Source of the DNA: Mytilus galloprovincialis
Lineage: Eukaryota; Mollusca; Bivalvia; Mytilida; Mytilidae
Length of the DNA stretch: 64,000 nt
Direction of reading: 5' to 3'
Assembly: GCF_965363235.1 (NCBI RefSeq)
Contig: NC_134843.1
Span: forward strand, 48,169,535-48,233,534
Shown: piece by piece, positions 35,402 through 49,200 of the stretch
How the letters are laid out: the number at the start of each line of letters is the position of its first letter
How positions within the stretch are numbered: position 1 is the first letter of the stretch
Made by a program: the position numbers and the translations under genes
The notes under the pieces: generated by a model
Database searches by the model: none
What the model was told of the DNA's origin: nothing
What the model saw: only the letters and a program-made list of their open reading frames with translations

Positions 35402-35566
35402 TGTTATCACAGGAATAGGAAGTTCTATCAATAAAATTCTGTAAATAATAAAGTCAACTATCAATAGAGCTTCTCTTAGAGAAGCGACAGGACGAGAAAC
35501 TCTATTGATAGTCGACTTTATTATTTACAGAATTTTATTGATAGAACTTCCGATTCCTGTGGTGTT
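35402..35566. repeat. Long palindrome just after the candidate gene's stop
   Basis: Arms of ~67 bp (35402-35469 and 35500-35566) pair with few mismatches. The ~30-base centre holds a second small perfect hairpin, GCTTCTCTTAGAGAAGC. It begins 18 bases after the stop, so it would lie in the 3' UTR of that gene and fold in the transcript. Confidence 0.8.
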
Positions 35567-36539
35567 ATTAACTTGCTGTTTCTGTATATGTAATTTCTAG
35601 AATCATGTCTTTCACCGAAAAAGATCATCAATTTTGCACACGCCTTTGTGAAGTCATTTACCAGATAGAAGGTGCGCCTGTATCCCTGCTCTAGTAAAAG
35701 TTTCCAGTACTTTCATAATTGTCATTCTGTAGGGTAACATAAACATAATTTATGTTCCGTAAGTACCTAATCTTGATTCCTGTACGACTGAGGGAGGGTG
35801 ACCATCTTATTAAATTTAAAATTTCCAAAATATGTTGTGCAGTATAAAAACAAACTTTTTCACCCGTTTGCTCAACATGTGTTGGAAATTTTCTATGCAT
35901 ACATGATACATTTTCTACATGTGGTGATGGAAGTCACATGACAGATTCATCTGAAAACGGTATCCCGGAACTGTCCTATTGGCCCTGTTATAGATTCGAG
36001 GTAAGCTGTATAATATTGACCAGAGACTCAAAGAGTCGAGAGCCAGTACAGCTGATAGAGAAACAGCAAGTTCATAATACTTTTATTAGATCTATAGAGA
36101 AACAGTAAGTTCATAACACTTTTATTAAATGATATATTCACCTTGAATTATAAGAATAAAATAAGAAACTTACAGTGAAGAAGATACAGAAATCATTTCA
36201 TATCTGAACTTCTTTTCGCTTTTACGTCCATGGATTTTTTTGTCAACATTGTCAGATGTAATTACTGATTTCTCGTCCAAGTAGTTAATTAATAATATGC
36301 TGTTACTATTCATTTTATCTAGCAAATATTAAAGTAGCTGGGAAGAATAAATCAGACAGTTTAATTATGCTTACTCTGTGAATCGTCTGCGTTCTGATTC
36401 TGATGATTGATAACAGAAACTCAACAGTGTCAATAATCGAAAATCGTACTTAATAAGGCTGTGAATAATTTCTGTTTCAAGACTTCAAGACGTTATATAA
36501 AACATTGCACATCATTTAACCTTTTTAAAAAAAATTGTT
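35567..36539. other. Flank of the palindrome, no gene recognised
   Basis: A direct repeat of about 38 bp, 'agagaaacagYaagttcataaYacttttatta', lies at 36055 and 36094; its inverted match 'aacttgctgtttct' is at 35571. A 29-codon frame at 35605 (MSFTEKDHQFC) is too short to judge. Confidence 0.4.
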
Positions 36540-37355
36540 GCCTCGTCTAATGCTATCATGTCGTCGTCTGCATCGTCATCGTCCGAAGACGCATTTAGTT
36601 TCTGGACAATTACTTTAGTTTTAGTAAATGGATCTTTATAACCAGAAGGTTTAATACCACTAAAGAAAGGTTGGGATTGATTTTGGGGGTTATGGTCCCA
36701 ATAGTTTTTGAATTAGGAGCCAAAAAGGGGACCCAAAATAAGCATTTTTGTAGTTTTCAAACATTAGCTTGTGTTTAATCCAAGAATCTCTCTGAAATTA
36801 TACCATAAGTTTCCATACCATAAAGGGATAGTTAGTATTGACTTTGGGGGGGGGGGGGGGTTATTGCGCAAAATGTTTTGGAATTAGGGGCAAAAAAAGG
36901 GGAAAAACTAGGTTTTTCTGGTCAATGGACAATTAAGACAATTTAAAAGCAGTGTAAGGGAGGTCATTCAAAAACATTTAAAGTACAATGTTGGGTATGT
37001 TCTGATTTACCTCCCTTACACTACCTCTTAATTATGCATAAACAAATGTCAGGTTTTGGACTAATTGCAAAAAAAAGGGGGGTGGTAGTAGTTTTCAATT
37101 TTTTTTGCAAATTTCTCAAATTCCAAATTTTTGAAAAGTCTGAAGAAGAAATCTTTAATTGCTCAATATATTGTGCAATAGATTTGTAAGATCTTGACAT
37201 TTATTTTGTGTAAGAAACCCATATAATGTCAAAAATTTGATCACAATCCAAATTCAGAGCTGTATCAATCTTAAATGTTTTGTCCATACTTGACCCAGCT
37301 GTTCAGGGTTCGACCTCTGCGGTCGTATAAACCTGCACCCTGTGGAGCACCTGGT
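36540..37355 (+). mobile_element. Family 2 Helentron-like element, copy near 37 kb
   Basis: It starts with a cgtcgtctgcatcgtcatcg stretch, has core pieces ('gggattgattttgggg', 'ccaatagtttttgaattagg') and ends with 'tgttcagggttcgacctctg', cggtcgtataaa and the cctgcaccctgtggagcacctgg hairpin. It matches the 3' end at 41640-41730. It lacks the full 5' palindrome. Confidence 0.65.
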
Positions 37356-38757
37356 TATTTTATGATTTGAAGTTAAAAAAAGATTTAATACAAATGTTTT
37401 CATGCATATGATAGCGTCAGATACCCCCAACGATAAGTAATGACATAAGAAAATTGGAAGCAGAAGTGAATTTCCCATATTAGCCCATGGGCTCATATCA
37501 TAAATAATACCATGTACGTGTGGTAAAGAAGTTCCAAGTGAAGTTATTATAATAAAGTATTTATGTTTTTGTTTTTTTGATATCACATTTTTGTACCCTT
37601 TCACTAATACTATTTAACCCTCCAAAAGAATCTATCGAATATTAACAAATATTATAGAAATATGGCAGAGGTCTTTTTGCACGGAAGTTTTTATCCAGGT
37701 CATTAAATCACATGACTGTAATGTGGTTAGTTGTTATACTAAAAGGTTTTTTTAAACGGAAATGGGCATGATCCTTGAGTACAACTCTTTGTTGAAAAAA
37801 TATAATATAGATTTATTTTAATTTACATAAACAACAGTCTGTCAGTGGAAATTACAGACAATACTCACCAAACTCACTTCACAATGCATTAACTAAAGTA
37901 TAGAACAAAAACATGACTGTATACAAGATCATACAAGGCTTCCAAAATGCCTCATTTGAAATGTGTACAACCAGTCACAGGCCGTTCATTAGGAGGCAGT
38001 ACCCGGTACTTTTACCCTTCTATGCTATTGACAAGTACCGCCTAAATGTAGAAATTTTTATATAAGATATTCATGGAATAAATTGAAAAGTACCACCTAG
38101 AAACGTGGAAAATACCAGTCAACATGAAAGATAATGAAACCCCTGCAGTCAAATAAAGATATCAAAATAATATTTTATATCTTAAAGTTGAATATATATG
38201 TAACCATTTAATTCATTAGGTCATAAGTTTGATCGCCTCTAACACTTTAATAAAATAATTTGAAATAAACATTGGCATCAAATTATAACCAATTTCAGAT
38301 GTACGACATGTCATTTCCGACATTGGATAGATAGAAAACAGATGATGCTATTTTTTTTCAACAAAGGTACCATTGATCTAGTGAACTCAAATTAAAAAAA
38401 AATTATTTAATATCGAAATATATTTCATGTATTTCTGACAGATACAATTATTTTATGCACAAGTATACTAGTGACTTGCAAAATATTAGGCATGTATATG
38501 TTCAAACATATAAAAGGAAAATTCGGAGAAATATGTTAGTAGATGGAAATACAATACATGATGATACTAAAAGTAATACACCTTATCAGTGAAGGGACTT
38601 GGAACTTCTAGTAGCATCATACAATAACTAAATTTTTCAGTGTACCAAAGTTAAATATTTACTTGTAACTTTTGATCAACAATACTTAAAAGTTTTCTGT
38701 AAATTACAATGTATGTCTGTAATGGTATTGATTCTCATTTGAAAATCACATTGTTTC
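37356..38757. other. Intergenic stretch, nothing recognised
   Basis: AT-rich, with no exon, tRNA or clear transposon end seen. Confidence 0.35.
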
Positions 38758-38825
38758 TTCTTGGACTCAAACCTGTGACCTTTGTGCTTGAAGTCTGTTC
38801 TCTAACCAACTGATGTAAAGTTCTA
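38758..38825 (-). repeat. tRNA-like sequence (SINE head or tRNA pseudogene)
   Basis: On the minus strand 'cagttggttagaga' resembles the A box and 'ggtttgagtcc' the B box, about 45 bases apart, with an intervening possible anticodon loop cttcaag. The acceptor stem does not pair well, so a functional tRNA is unlikely. Confidence 0.4.
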
Positions 38826-38957
38826 CTTGCCTAGCCCAACATCTTACAGGTTGCCTGCCCTAGTGTATACTAAACAAGAGAAGCAATCCTGTTACACTTC
38901 TCCACCTGTCATCATACTGTAATGACTTGGACAACACATACCTTGGTTAGAATGATG

Positions 38958-39116
38958 GAATAACTAATCGAAGAATTCAAATAGAGAAAAATATTTGACG
39001 AGTGACAGAACAACACATTAATTCACGAATGCGCGTAGCACATGAGTTAATTATAAGTGTTGATCGGTCACCAGTTGAATATTTTTTCGATATTTGAATT
39101 CTTTAATTAGTTATTC
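38958..39116. repeat. Palindrome, ~159 bp, upstream of the TDRD12-like gene
   Basis: Arms beginning GAATAACTAAT and ending ATTAGTTATTC pair over ~70 bp with mismatches. The centre contains attaattcacgaatgcgcgtagc and its inverted partner. It is probably a foldback MITE. It lies ~480 bp upstream of the start codon at 39593. Confidence 0.7.
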
Positions 39117-39592
39117 TTTTTATTACATTGGCAAATGGCTTTTTTAAAAGAAATTAATGTAAAACATGTAAGGAACTATATTTTTTTTCTACGCATTCAC
39201 AGTTTGTTTTGATCCGCCGTTATCGACGTCTTGACAACGCCTTTTGTTGTATGACGTCAGAGAGTGAAATAACCACGTTTATTTCACATGTGAAATTATC
39301 GGTTTTTATTTAACAGGGAAATCAATGTAATTCATTGCAACCAATGTAATAAATCTCTTTAACCATTGTGTTTTTTTTTTAAATCATATTTAAGTTTGAA
39401 AAAAACAACAAAAATTTTTTTTTACTGGATGTGTGCTTTAGAAGGTTTCAGTAGGTTTTCTTCTGATGAAATTGAGTATATCTTTGTAACAATTAGTAGT
39501 AAAATTTTAATTCATGTTAGTTTTAATTATACCATCTTTTTAGTTTAGATATGAATGATGTCATAGATGCTTAGAATCATATTGCAAAGAAG

Positions 39593-42500
39593 ATGATCTC
39601 TATCCAGATACTAGAGGTAAATTACCACAATCATAAGTTTACTTGTTCAACCATTTATACCTGTAGTGCATATCTTAATCAGTCATTTAAATTCCGCTCA
39701 AACAAACAAAAAGTTGGGGGCCAAATATGCGTTTTTGTAGTTTCCAAAGAATAACTTGTGTTTAAGTGTATAAATTTCTCTGAAATTATTATTACAAGTG
39801 TCCATACTACAAAGGAATGGTTATGGGGGGTTATGGCTCAAATCACTTACCAAATAGGGGTAAAAAAAGGGGAAAAACAAGTTTTTTTTCTGGTTAAAGG
39901 ACAATTTAGACAATTTAAAAGTACATTTTAGTGCAAGGGAGGTAATCCAATTCCATTTAAAGAATACTGTTATATATATGTAAGACTCAAATCTATGGCG
40001 GGATCCAAATCAATGGCTGATTCCTAATCTATGGTAAATGTGAAGTTACAAACGCCAAACAACTCAAATCTATGCAGATTTTTGTTTTCTCTAAATCTAT
40101 GGCAGAGAGTAACATATAACGTCACAATTGAATAACGCCATATTTTATCTTTGGGCCGATAACGATGGCGGAACCCATAGATTTGAACACCATTCAAGAT
40201 TTAGAAATTAAATAGAAAATTTCTTTAATTTTTATACGACCGCAAAAATTAAAATTTTTTTGGTCGTATATTGGTATGATGTTGGCGTCGTCGTCCGAAA
40301 ACTTTTAGTTTTCGCACTCTAACTTTAGTAAAAGTGAATAGAAATCTATGAAATTTTAGCACAAGGTTTATGACCACAAAAGGAAGGTTGGGATTGATTT
40401 TGGGAGTTTTGGTCCCAACATTTTAGGTATTAGGGGCCAAAAAGGGCCCAAATAAGCATTTTCTTGGTTTTCGTACTATAACTTTAGTTTAAGTAAATAG
40501 AAATCTATGAAATTTTGACACAAGGTTTATGACCACAAAAGGATGGTTGGGATTGATTTTGGGAGTTTTGGTTCCAACAGTTTAGGAATTAAGGGCCAAA
40601 AAAGGGCCCAAATAAGCATTATTCTTGGTTTTCGCACAATAACTTTAGTACATGTATAAGTAAAAATAGAAATCAATGAAATTTAAACACAAGGTTTATG
40701 ACCACAAAAGGAAGGTTGGGATTGATTTTGGGAGTTGAGGTCCCAACAGTGTAGGAATTAGGGGCCAAAAAGGGGCCCAAATAAGCATTATTCTTGGTTT
40801 TCGCACCATAACTTTAGTATAAGTAAATAGAAATCTATGAAATTTAAACACAAGGTTTATGACCATAAAAGGAAGGTTTGGTTTGATTTTGGGAGTTTTG
40901 GTCCCAACAGTTCAGGAATAAGGGGCCCAAAGGGTCCAAAATTGAACTTTGTTTGATTTCATCAAAAATTGAATAATTGGGGTTCTTTGATATATGCCGA
41001 ATCTAACTGTGTATGTAGATTCTTAATTTTTGGTCCCGTTTTCAAATGGGTCTACATTAAAGTCCAAAGGGTCCAAAATTAAACTAAGTTTGATTTTAAC
41101 AAAAATTGAATTTTTGGGCTTTTTTCATATGCTGAATCCAAACATGTACTTAGATTTTTGATTATGGGCCCAGTTTTCAAGTTGGTTCAAATCAGGATCC
41201 AAAATTATTATATTAAGTATTGTGCAATAGCAAGAAATTTTCAATTGCACAGTATTCAGCAATAGCAAGAAATCTTCAATTGCACAGTATTGTGCAATAG
41301 CAAGAAATTTTCAATTGCACAGTATTGCACAATAGCAAGAAATCTTCAATTGCACAGTATTGTGCAATAGCAAATATTTTCAATTGCACAGTATTGCGCA
41401 ATAGCAAGAAATATCTAATTGCACAATAATTGCACAATAAATTTTTCTCATTTCAGATTTCATAAATAAAAAGAAAATTTCTTCAAACATTTTTTTGAGA
41501 GGATTAATATTCAACAGCATAGTGAATTGCTCAAAGGCAAAACAAATATTTTAAGTCTCATTAGACCACATTCATTCTGTGTCAGAAACCTATGCTGTGT
41601 CAACTATTTAATCACAATCCAAATTTAGAGCTGAATCCAGCTTGAATGTTGTGTCCATACTTGCCCCAGCTGTTCAGGGTTCAACCTCTGCGGTCGTATA
41701 AAGCTGCACCCTGCGGCACATCTGGTTTTTTTTTGAAAGGATTAATATTCAACAGCATAGTGAATTGCTCAAAAGCAAAAACAAATTTTTAAGTTCATTA
41801 AACCACATTCATTCTGTGTCTGAAACCTATGCTGTGTCAACTATTTAATCACAATCCAAATTCAGAGCTGTATCCAGCTTGAATGTTGTGTCCATACTTG
41901 ACCCAACTGTTCAGGGTTCGTTTTCTGCGGTCATATAAAGCTAATCCATGCAAAGCATCTGGTCATAGTTATTTTTAAGTAATTTTACAATTTATTACAG
42001 ATAAACAGCCCAGGTCACTTCTTCTGTAGAGAAATAGATAGTGAAACAGCATCTTTTGAACATCAACATTTTCTACAATTGCAAGAAGATTTAAATCAAG
42101 TCTATAACCAGGAACAGACTGTCCAACAGCAATACATACCATCAAAAGTAAGCATTTTCCTGAAAATAAACAGGAATAAGTTTGCCTCATCCTGATTTTG
42201 TAGCACTCATACACAATGTTTAATACTGCAACTTGCATACATTGTTTGGCAGGGTTTCTGTTGTTAACTGTTCTAGAGTTATGCCCCTTTATAACTTGGA
42301 AAGAAAAGTTTCCAGTCTAAATTAAGTTTGTACATCCAAATTTCATGAAACTCATAGTTGATGCTAAGCACTACAACAAGCAGACTGAGATCTAATTTGG
42401 GCAGTGAACCATTTACCATTCTAGAGATCACCATATTCTATAAAAAATTCAAAGCTTACAGGCAATAATAAGATTAGTGTCCTTAGATGCATTCTTCTTT

Positions 42501-45500
42501 TATTTCAAGATACTGATCAACTATTTTTTATGACTTTCTTCAGTAGAAAAAATAACAGGAATTTGAATTGTTGCTAGATAATTGCCAAAAATGAATTGTT
42601 ACAAAGTTGGCTAAATCAGACTTTATGTGAAATAAAGTATGCATGACAATTTGATGGTTTTCAGGAAATGTCAGTAGTAGAAAAATAAAGAATGATGTAG
42701 AATAGATATATACATGCTAGCATTTTTTTCTCACAAAATTTTCCTACTTTCAGGGTGAAATTTGTATAGCTTTCAGACAAAAGGACAGACAGTGGTACAG
42801 AGTAAGGAATGAGGGTGTTTTTGCCAGAAAATATGGACAGGAAGCTTGGTGAGGAAATAATGATAATGCATGTTTATTTGCAAGGCTTAATAGGGTCTAG
42901 CAATAGAGTCATAGTCACAGACTTGTTGATCCTAAAAGCTTATTGAAACTGCTTCACATATAATTCAACCATATTTGCATAGATTCTTCAGGACATGAAG
43001 TTGTGTGCTTGCCTTTTAAATGTTTAAAATGAGTGTTTTTTTCAGATTTTCTTTACCAATACACAGAATTAGCTGTTACTGCTTTTTGTAGCAGTTTATT
43101 GTTTAGGAACCTCCCTAGAGTAGAATACAGTCGAACTTTGTTGTGTTGAAGTCGAAGGGACCAGACGAAAGTATTCGACTCATCCGAGGTTCGACTCATC
43201 CGAGATCGAGTGTGACGTCATATATTTGAAATGTATGAAATACCAATATGTGATTTCTGTAAACTAGATCCATGTTTATTGATCATTGTGCTTTTTTCGA
43301 TATGATAATATGTAGTTGTGTATTTATGTTCCGTATTTTTAAAAATTCAACACACAACATTCACAAATAAAATCAATACACAAATATTTACAAAGGTCAG
43401 TCACTATAAATTATGGAATCACTCGCGAAAATATTTTCATAACTAATCTTTAAAGAATGAGAACAGTGTTCATAGATTAAAAAGACCGACACATAATAAT
43501 TAATAAGATATTTTAATCCTTTTAATTATTGTTCTTATTCTAATAGTTAATTTAATCTCAGCTTGGATCATTAAAATTCGTTTCGTTTTTATACCAAGTG
43601 AAATAGGTTCAGCACATTTAAGTTCCGCTTGGACGATCAACAAAAGTGTTGATTAGCGGTCATCATAAACATGTCATATTAACTGTTTTACAAACAAATA
43701 TGTTTACACAGCTTTAATCACTTATGGAATTTACACAGCTTTAATCACTTATGGAAATGAATAGGTTAAACAAGAAAAACATCCGTTATGAATTTTATTT
43801 TTACAGTTTTTATTTCTTTCAATTTTTTTTTAATTTTGAACTTCGAGATATCGGGGTCAATTTACATCAATTTTACATCGACGGGACTTAAGAATTACCG
43901 CGACTTAACCGAGAATTCGAATCATCCGAGTTCGACTCGTCAGTGCATTGATCAAAGGGAATTATGCCAGGACCGAGAAATTACTTCGACTCATCCGAGT
44001 TTTCGACACAACCGAGTTCGACACAACGAGGTTCGACTGTAGTATGAAATTTATTTTCCATTCCACTGCAAAAGAAAATTTTGAAATTCCAGGAGGAATT
44101 TCCAGGTCAAAATAGACCTCCTCATTTGTTTAAAAGTTTTAGAAGGAAATTTACCTTTTTAGATAAACAATACTTAATTGATTAATACCTTAAGAGGATG
44201 TTTGCATATGTTGTTTAGCTGTAAAATTTTAATTTTATGTTCAATTATTATAGACATTTTATCTCTTTCAGTTGTTACTTTGTTGATAAAGGTGGAGAAA
44301 CTGAGTCTATAAGTGTCAGATGGTAAGTAGTACAATATATGCTTGGTAAACTCAATGTATGGACAGGCAGTTAACAACGTCTATTTCCTCTAATTGTGTA
44401 ATTTCAGCTCAATATGAAAACTTATTACATAATAATAGATCAATGTTAATAAAAGATATAGTTACTTTAGCAATGGATAAATGAAAATGGTGTTTAAAAT
44501 AGTGTTAACACTTGACGTAAGTTAAACTGTCTCTCAATCACCCAAAGTATAATCGCTGTAATTCTCTGCTTGAATAAGAATTACTTCATAATATATAAAG
44601 AATAATACATCTTGTGTCATAACTGTTGTTGCATTTGAAAGACATTTCTAAGTAATAACAAATCTACTGAAAAAGAATGTGTATAAAAGTTGGTTCATTT
44701 GAACTTTGGTGTATAGTTGTCAATCATACCACCTCTCCTTATGTTTATATCAGTTTGAATTATTTTATGCTTAATTTAAAATTTAATGTGTGTATTTTAG
44801 TGTAATTCTAAAAATAACTGACAAATTTGTAACTTTTAAGTAGATTTGTTTACAGATTTCATATTTATTTTTCACATTGATATCAACATTGCAAATATTT
44901 CTTAATTTTGCTGTTGGATGATAAAATCTGTAGAAGAAACAGTATCATTGTGAGAGTGTTGTTCTGAATTTACTATTTCAGGATACGCAAGTCACTAGAA
45001 AAGTTCCTGAAGCTGCCTTTCCAGATCAAAGAGTGCTCTGTGTTTGGTGTTAAGGCCTTGACACTGGCAATTCAGGAAGATCTGTCAGTGGCAGAAAGGT
45101 AAGATTGATATATATATGTTTAGACGAGTTGTATATATATATATATATACTAGAACACACCCGTGATATCGCGGATCCGTGACTGAATTAAAGTATATAA
45201 CTATGCGCAAGCCTTATCTTCGTATTAGTACTGCCATCTGATAAAGTCATGCCGATTATAAGATACACAATTTTCTCTGCTTTCAAATCTTTCTGTTTGT
45301 ACCCGTCGAACTGGAACTTATCAATTATTGGTAATATTAATTATTTGGAAAACAAAAGGTCCTGGAATGGAGTATTTTTTAATCAACAGCATTGTCCTAT
45401 ATTAGTTATAAATACAGTTGAATTCTTTGATTCGCTGTTTTACTTCATGCCCGCTAACAAATTGAAACTTATTTTTAGTCCAGATTTTTAGTATTCGTAT

Positions 45501-45887
45501 TGTTATCTTAGAAAGTCTTACGGATTAAAATACTTCAATAGGTAACAATTTGACAATTTAGTAGTGTCAACCCTGTGATTATGACCCATGTATATAGCAT
45601 ATTAATCCTGAATACATCGTTTGGTGGTGCGCCTGTCAGATGCGGAACGTACAGATAAGGTAATAGGTAACACGTGATTATACTATTGGTATCGGTATCG
45701 GACTCGACCCGGAACTTCCTAATTATTGGCAATATTAATTACGTGGAAAACAAAAGGGCCTGGAGTGGTGTAATTTTTAATCTACACCTTTGTACTATAT
45801 TAGTTGTATATAAAGTTGAATTCTTTGATTCGTCGTTTTTACGTGATGACGGCTGACAAATTGGACCTCGTAATTTTAGTATTATAG

Positions 45888-45932
<45 letters not shown>

Positions 45933-46222
45933 ACTCGTCTAAACATCAACCCAACAATGTTAGATCTGTAAATTTGCTTTCGCAAATTTTTGGTTCTTCC
46001 CTCGCCGGGATTCGAACCCATGCTACTGTGATGCTGTAGCATGGGTTCGAATCCCGGCGAGGGAAGAACCAAAAATTTGCGAAAGCAAATTTACAGATCT
46101 AACATTGTTGGGTTGATGTTTAGACGAGTTGTATATACATTATGTACACAGCCATGTATCACCATCATTGATGGCGATCCGATGGATACATCTGTTGTAG
46201 AGTTGTCACTGACTCAGACGTA

Positions 46223-46287
<65 letters not shown>

Positions 46288-49200
46288 CTTTCTGTGGTAA
46301 GGCCACTGATATATATATATATATATATATATATAGATATATATATACCTCTTTCTGTGGTAAGGCCACTGAAAATGATTGTTAATTTCCCCTACTGAGA
46401 TAGTTTTTTTTAATCTGCCTGATTGTTTATTTGTATGCCCCTACTGTTGTGGATGGGGCATTAAGTTTTCCCCTTGTCCCCCTGTCCATTCTTATGTCCC
46501 AAAGTTTGTTTCCGTTTTCTAACTTGAGTTTGCCTCAAATAAATGTAACAATACTTATACTAAATGCTTGTTACCACAAAACACAGATTATATTTGAATT
46601 TTGGTGGTGTCACTTGAACTGTTCCAGAGTTATGGTCTTTAAAAATGAAAAAAAAGTGCTGAATTTTTCATTTCTGTTCTCTAACTTCAGTTAGCCTCAA
46701 CCAAATGTTATAAAACTTATACACAATGTATATTACCACAAAATGCAGATAAAGTTTGAATTTTGGTGGTGTCACTTTTTCTGTTCTAGAGTTATGCTTC
46801 TTTACATCTTAAGTTTGCCTCAACAAAATGTTATGAAACTTATATACAATAAATACTTACACCACAAAATTGAGATAAAATACACATTTGGGTAGCGTCA
46901 CTTTAACCGTTTTTCAGTTATGTCCCTTTATATGATATTCAAGCTGGAGCATCATTTGTGTCCCATGGACAGTTTCAGCATTTATTTTTGACTGAATGAT
47001 GAATGAAATAAATGCACAATATCAAGCAATTTTTTTTCCCGTCTTGATCCTAGATTGCCAAGTGCTTATCTGATCGGAAAGACAACAATGATTTAAAGCA
47101 TTTGCCTAATCTGTTGTTTATCCGTCTAAATGACCAAGAGCCAGTATTCGATAAAGATTTAATACATTGACATCAATTCTTTATGTTATTAAAGTAACTT
47201 TTGTTTAATACCAGTTGTACAATTTTAAGTATAATGTGGAAATCTAGGAAAAGTAATTGGGAATCTTTCTAATAAAAAATTCTTGTTCAGGAACATATAT
47301 CAGTGTAAATAGGCAGGATTTTGATGAGAAAGATACATTTTATTTTAAATGATTGCATTTGATTATACTATTGATATGTTAAAACATTTTTTTTAGATCA
47401 TGTTTGAAGTGGGATGACTCTGCAACTACATGTATGGAAGCATGTGTAAAAAGTAAGTTTAAATTTTAAATTATGTCTCTTGTCTAAACTAAAGAAATTA
47501 CAAACTTCTAAACCAATGATATAGGTAACCATTCATCTCATCCAAAGTTTTATTTTGTTTGGAAAAAAATAAATAAGACAGAGAAACTGTAATCAGTAGT
47601 CTACAGTTTTGAAGATGCATATAGACCTAGGTGAGCAACACAGGCTCTTCAGAGCCTCTAATTTGAAAGAGCCTTTTGTGAGTACCATGTACAATTAAAT
47701 TAGATTGTTCTAATACAATAGCATATTTCTGTTCTAACTTCTTAATTCATGTTTGTAAAATCTATATTATTTGACAGGATCAGTCTCAGCTAGTGCTAAG
47801 GTATTATACACAGACAACACGGGAAGGATGCATATCATCTTATACCTCAATAAAGGCGGGGAAACTTATAATTTCAATGATTTGCTAGTTACAAAAAGAT
47901 ATGCAGTCCCTGATGAAACGGATGGTCAGGTAGCTCCAGGTAAGGTTATGATTAAAAGGGATATCTTAGAATTAGTATTTATATATAAGTAATCAATTTT
48001 TGTCAACCACATAAGAGTCCTTTAAAGTGACACAAATTAAAAGAAATTAGAGCTGCTCCCTTTTTAGATTGGATGGTGGTAAATTTGGGCTTTATTGATG
48101 ATAATTGAAAAAAAAAATGATGATTGATATGAATTAAAATAAAAATAATGTATAAAATTTTGTTTTTGAAACAGGGAAAATTGGAAGGGGATTTTTTTCC
48201 CCACATCTCCTTAAGGGTTTAAGTCATAATTTATATTCCTTTACATTTATAACCATAATTGTGTAGTAAATAACAGGAGCTTTCAAATGTTGTTGGTATT
48301 GACAGTTGTCAGAAATTTCAAGTGAAATATCAGATATTTAGTACTTTAATGAGAATGTTTATATTTATTTAAAAAACATCACAAAATACCTTCTTTTATA
48401 GCCATTAATCTGAAAAATCATTAACAATGTTAAAGTAGAACAGTTATATAAAAAAGGGATCATTAAATATTGCATGTATAAGAAGTAGTTGTATCACTAT
48501 ATTGGTCTTATATAATGGGTCCTACTAAAATGCGCCCAGGTGAAGAAAAAGCACACGGGGAAAAGAAAAAAGCTCCCGGGGAAGAAAAAATAGCGCCCGG
48601 GGAAAAGAACAGGCGCCTGGGGAAAATATATAGATGTTGTATTGGCATGAGACAACTTTGTGTCGATGAAAGAAGTTATGCACATTGATTTTTTTAATTT
48701 TAGACAAGTATTTTGCAAATTCAGATAATAGACATTTGTAATAAGGCACAAAAACAAGTATGAATGTTTCAATTTTAACAATAATATATGAATACTATTT
48801 CGAAAGACAGATAATAATGATTCACAGTTTATGCTGAAGATTTATAAAATGTAAGACATCAAAAGACATGTTTTTTAAAAACGATATCACAATGAAAAAT
48901 GAAAAAACAACTTAAATTTCACAGATAAATATAAATTTAATCAAAACTAAAAGAGTTACACATAATCAACCAGTTGCATGCTCATTAATGTTTGTATTTC
49001 GTCGACATTATTAGAGGCCTTCTTTTGGTGTGCTCGTTTCTTTTTCTTCTCGATGTACTTGAAATTTTGTATCTGTTTTAAGTCTCTTGGGGCTTCCCTT
49101 CCATTGAATCATTTAACGCTAGATCGGTATAAATTTCCCTGCAATTCTGTGTTTTTACCATTCCCTTGATATCTTCAACAATTTATGCATTTGTTCGGAT

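Larger units (their letters stand above)
45105..46390. mobile_element. tRNA-type SINE cluster with TA tails
   Basis: 'gtttagacgagttgtata' plus (TA)n at 45108-45149 is a SINE 3' end. The same tail occurs inverted at 45889-45945 and direct at 46118-46140. The B-box-bearing part 'gggttcgaatcccggcgagg' is at 46043-46062. The block 'catcattgatggcgatccg...ttgtcactgactcagacgtac' (46160-46222) and 'cctctttctgtggtaaggccactga' (twice, 46286 and 46348) look like the SINE body. A Helitron sits in one TA tail. Confidence 0.65.

Noticed and set aside
36842..36860. G-run as a G-quadruplex regulatory element
   Set aside because: A single unbroken G run inside a family 2 core; slippage is the simpler explanation.
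46036..46075. Possible tRNA gene (ggttcgaatcc B box)
   Set aside because: Only the B-box half is present and it is part of a SINE palindrome; there is no acceptor stem or A box.
45739..46385. ORFs rich in IYIYIY on both strands
   Set aside because: They are translations of TA microsatellites and the SINE palindrome, not proteins.
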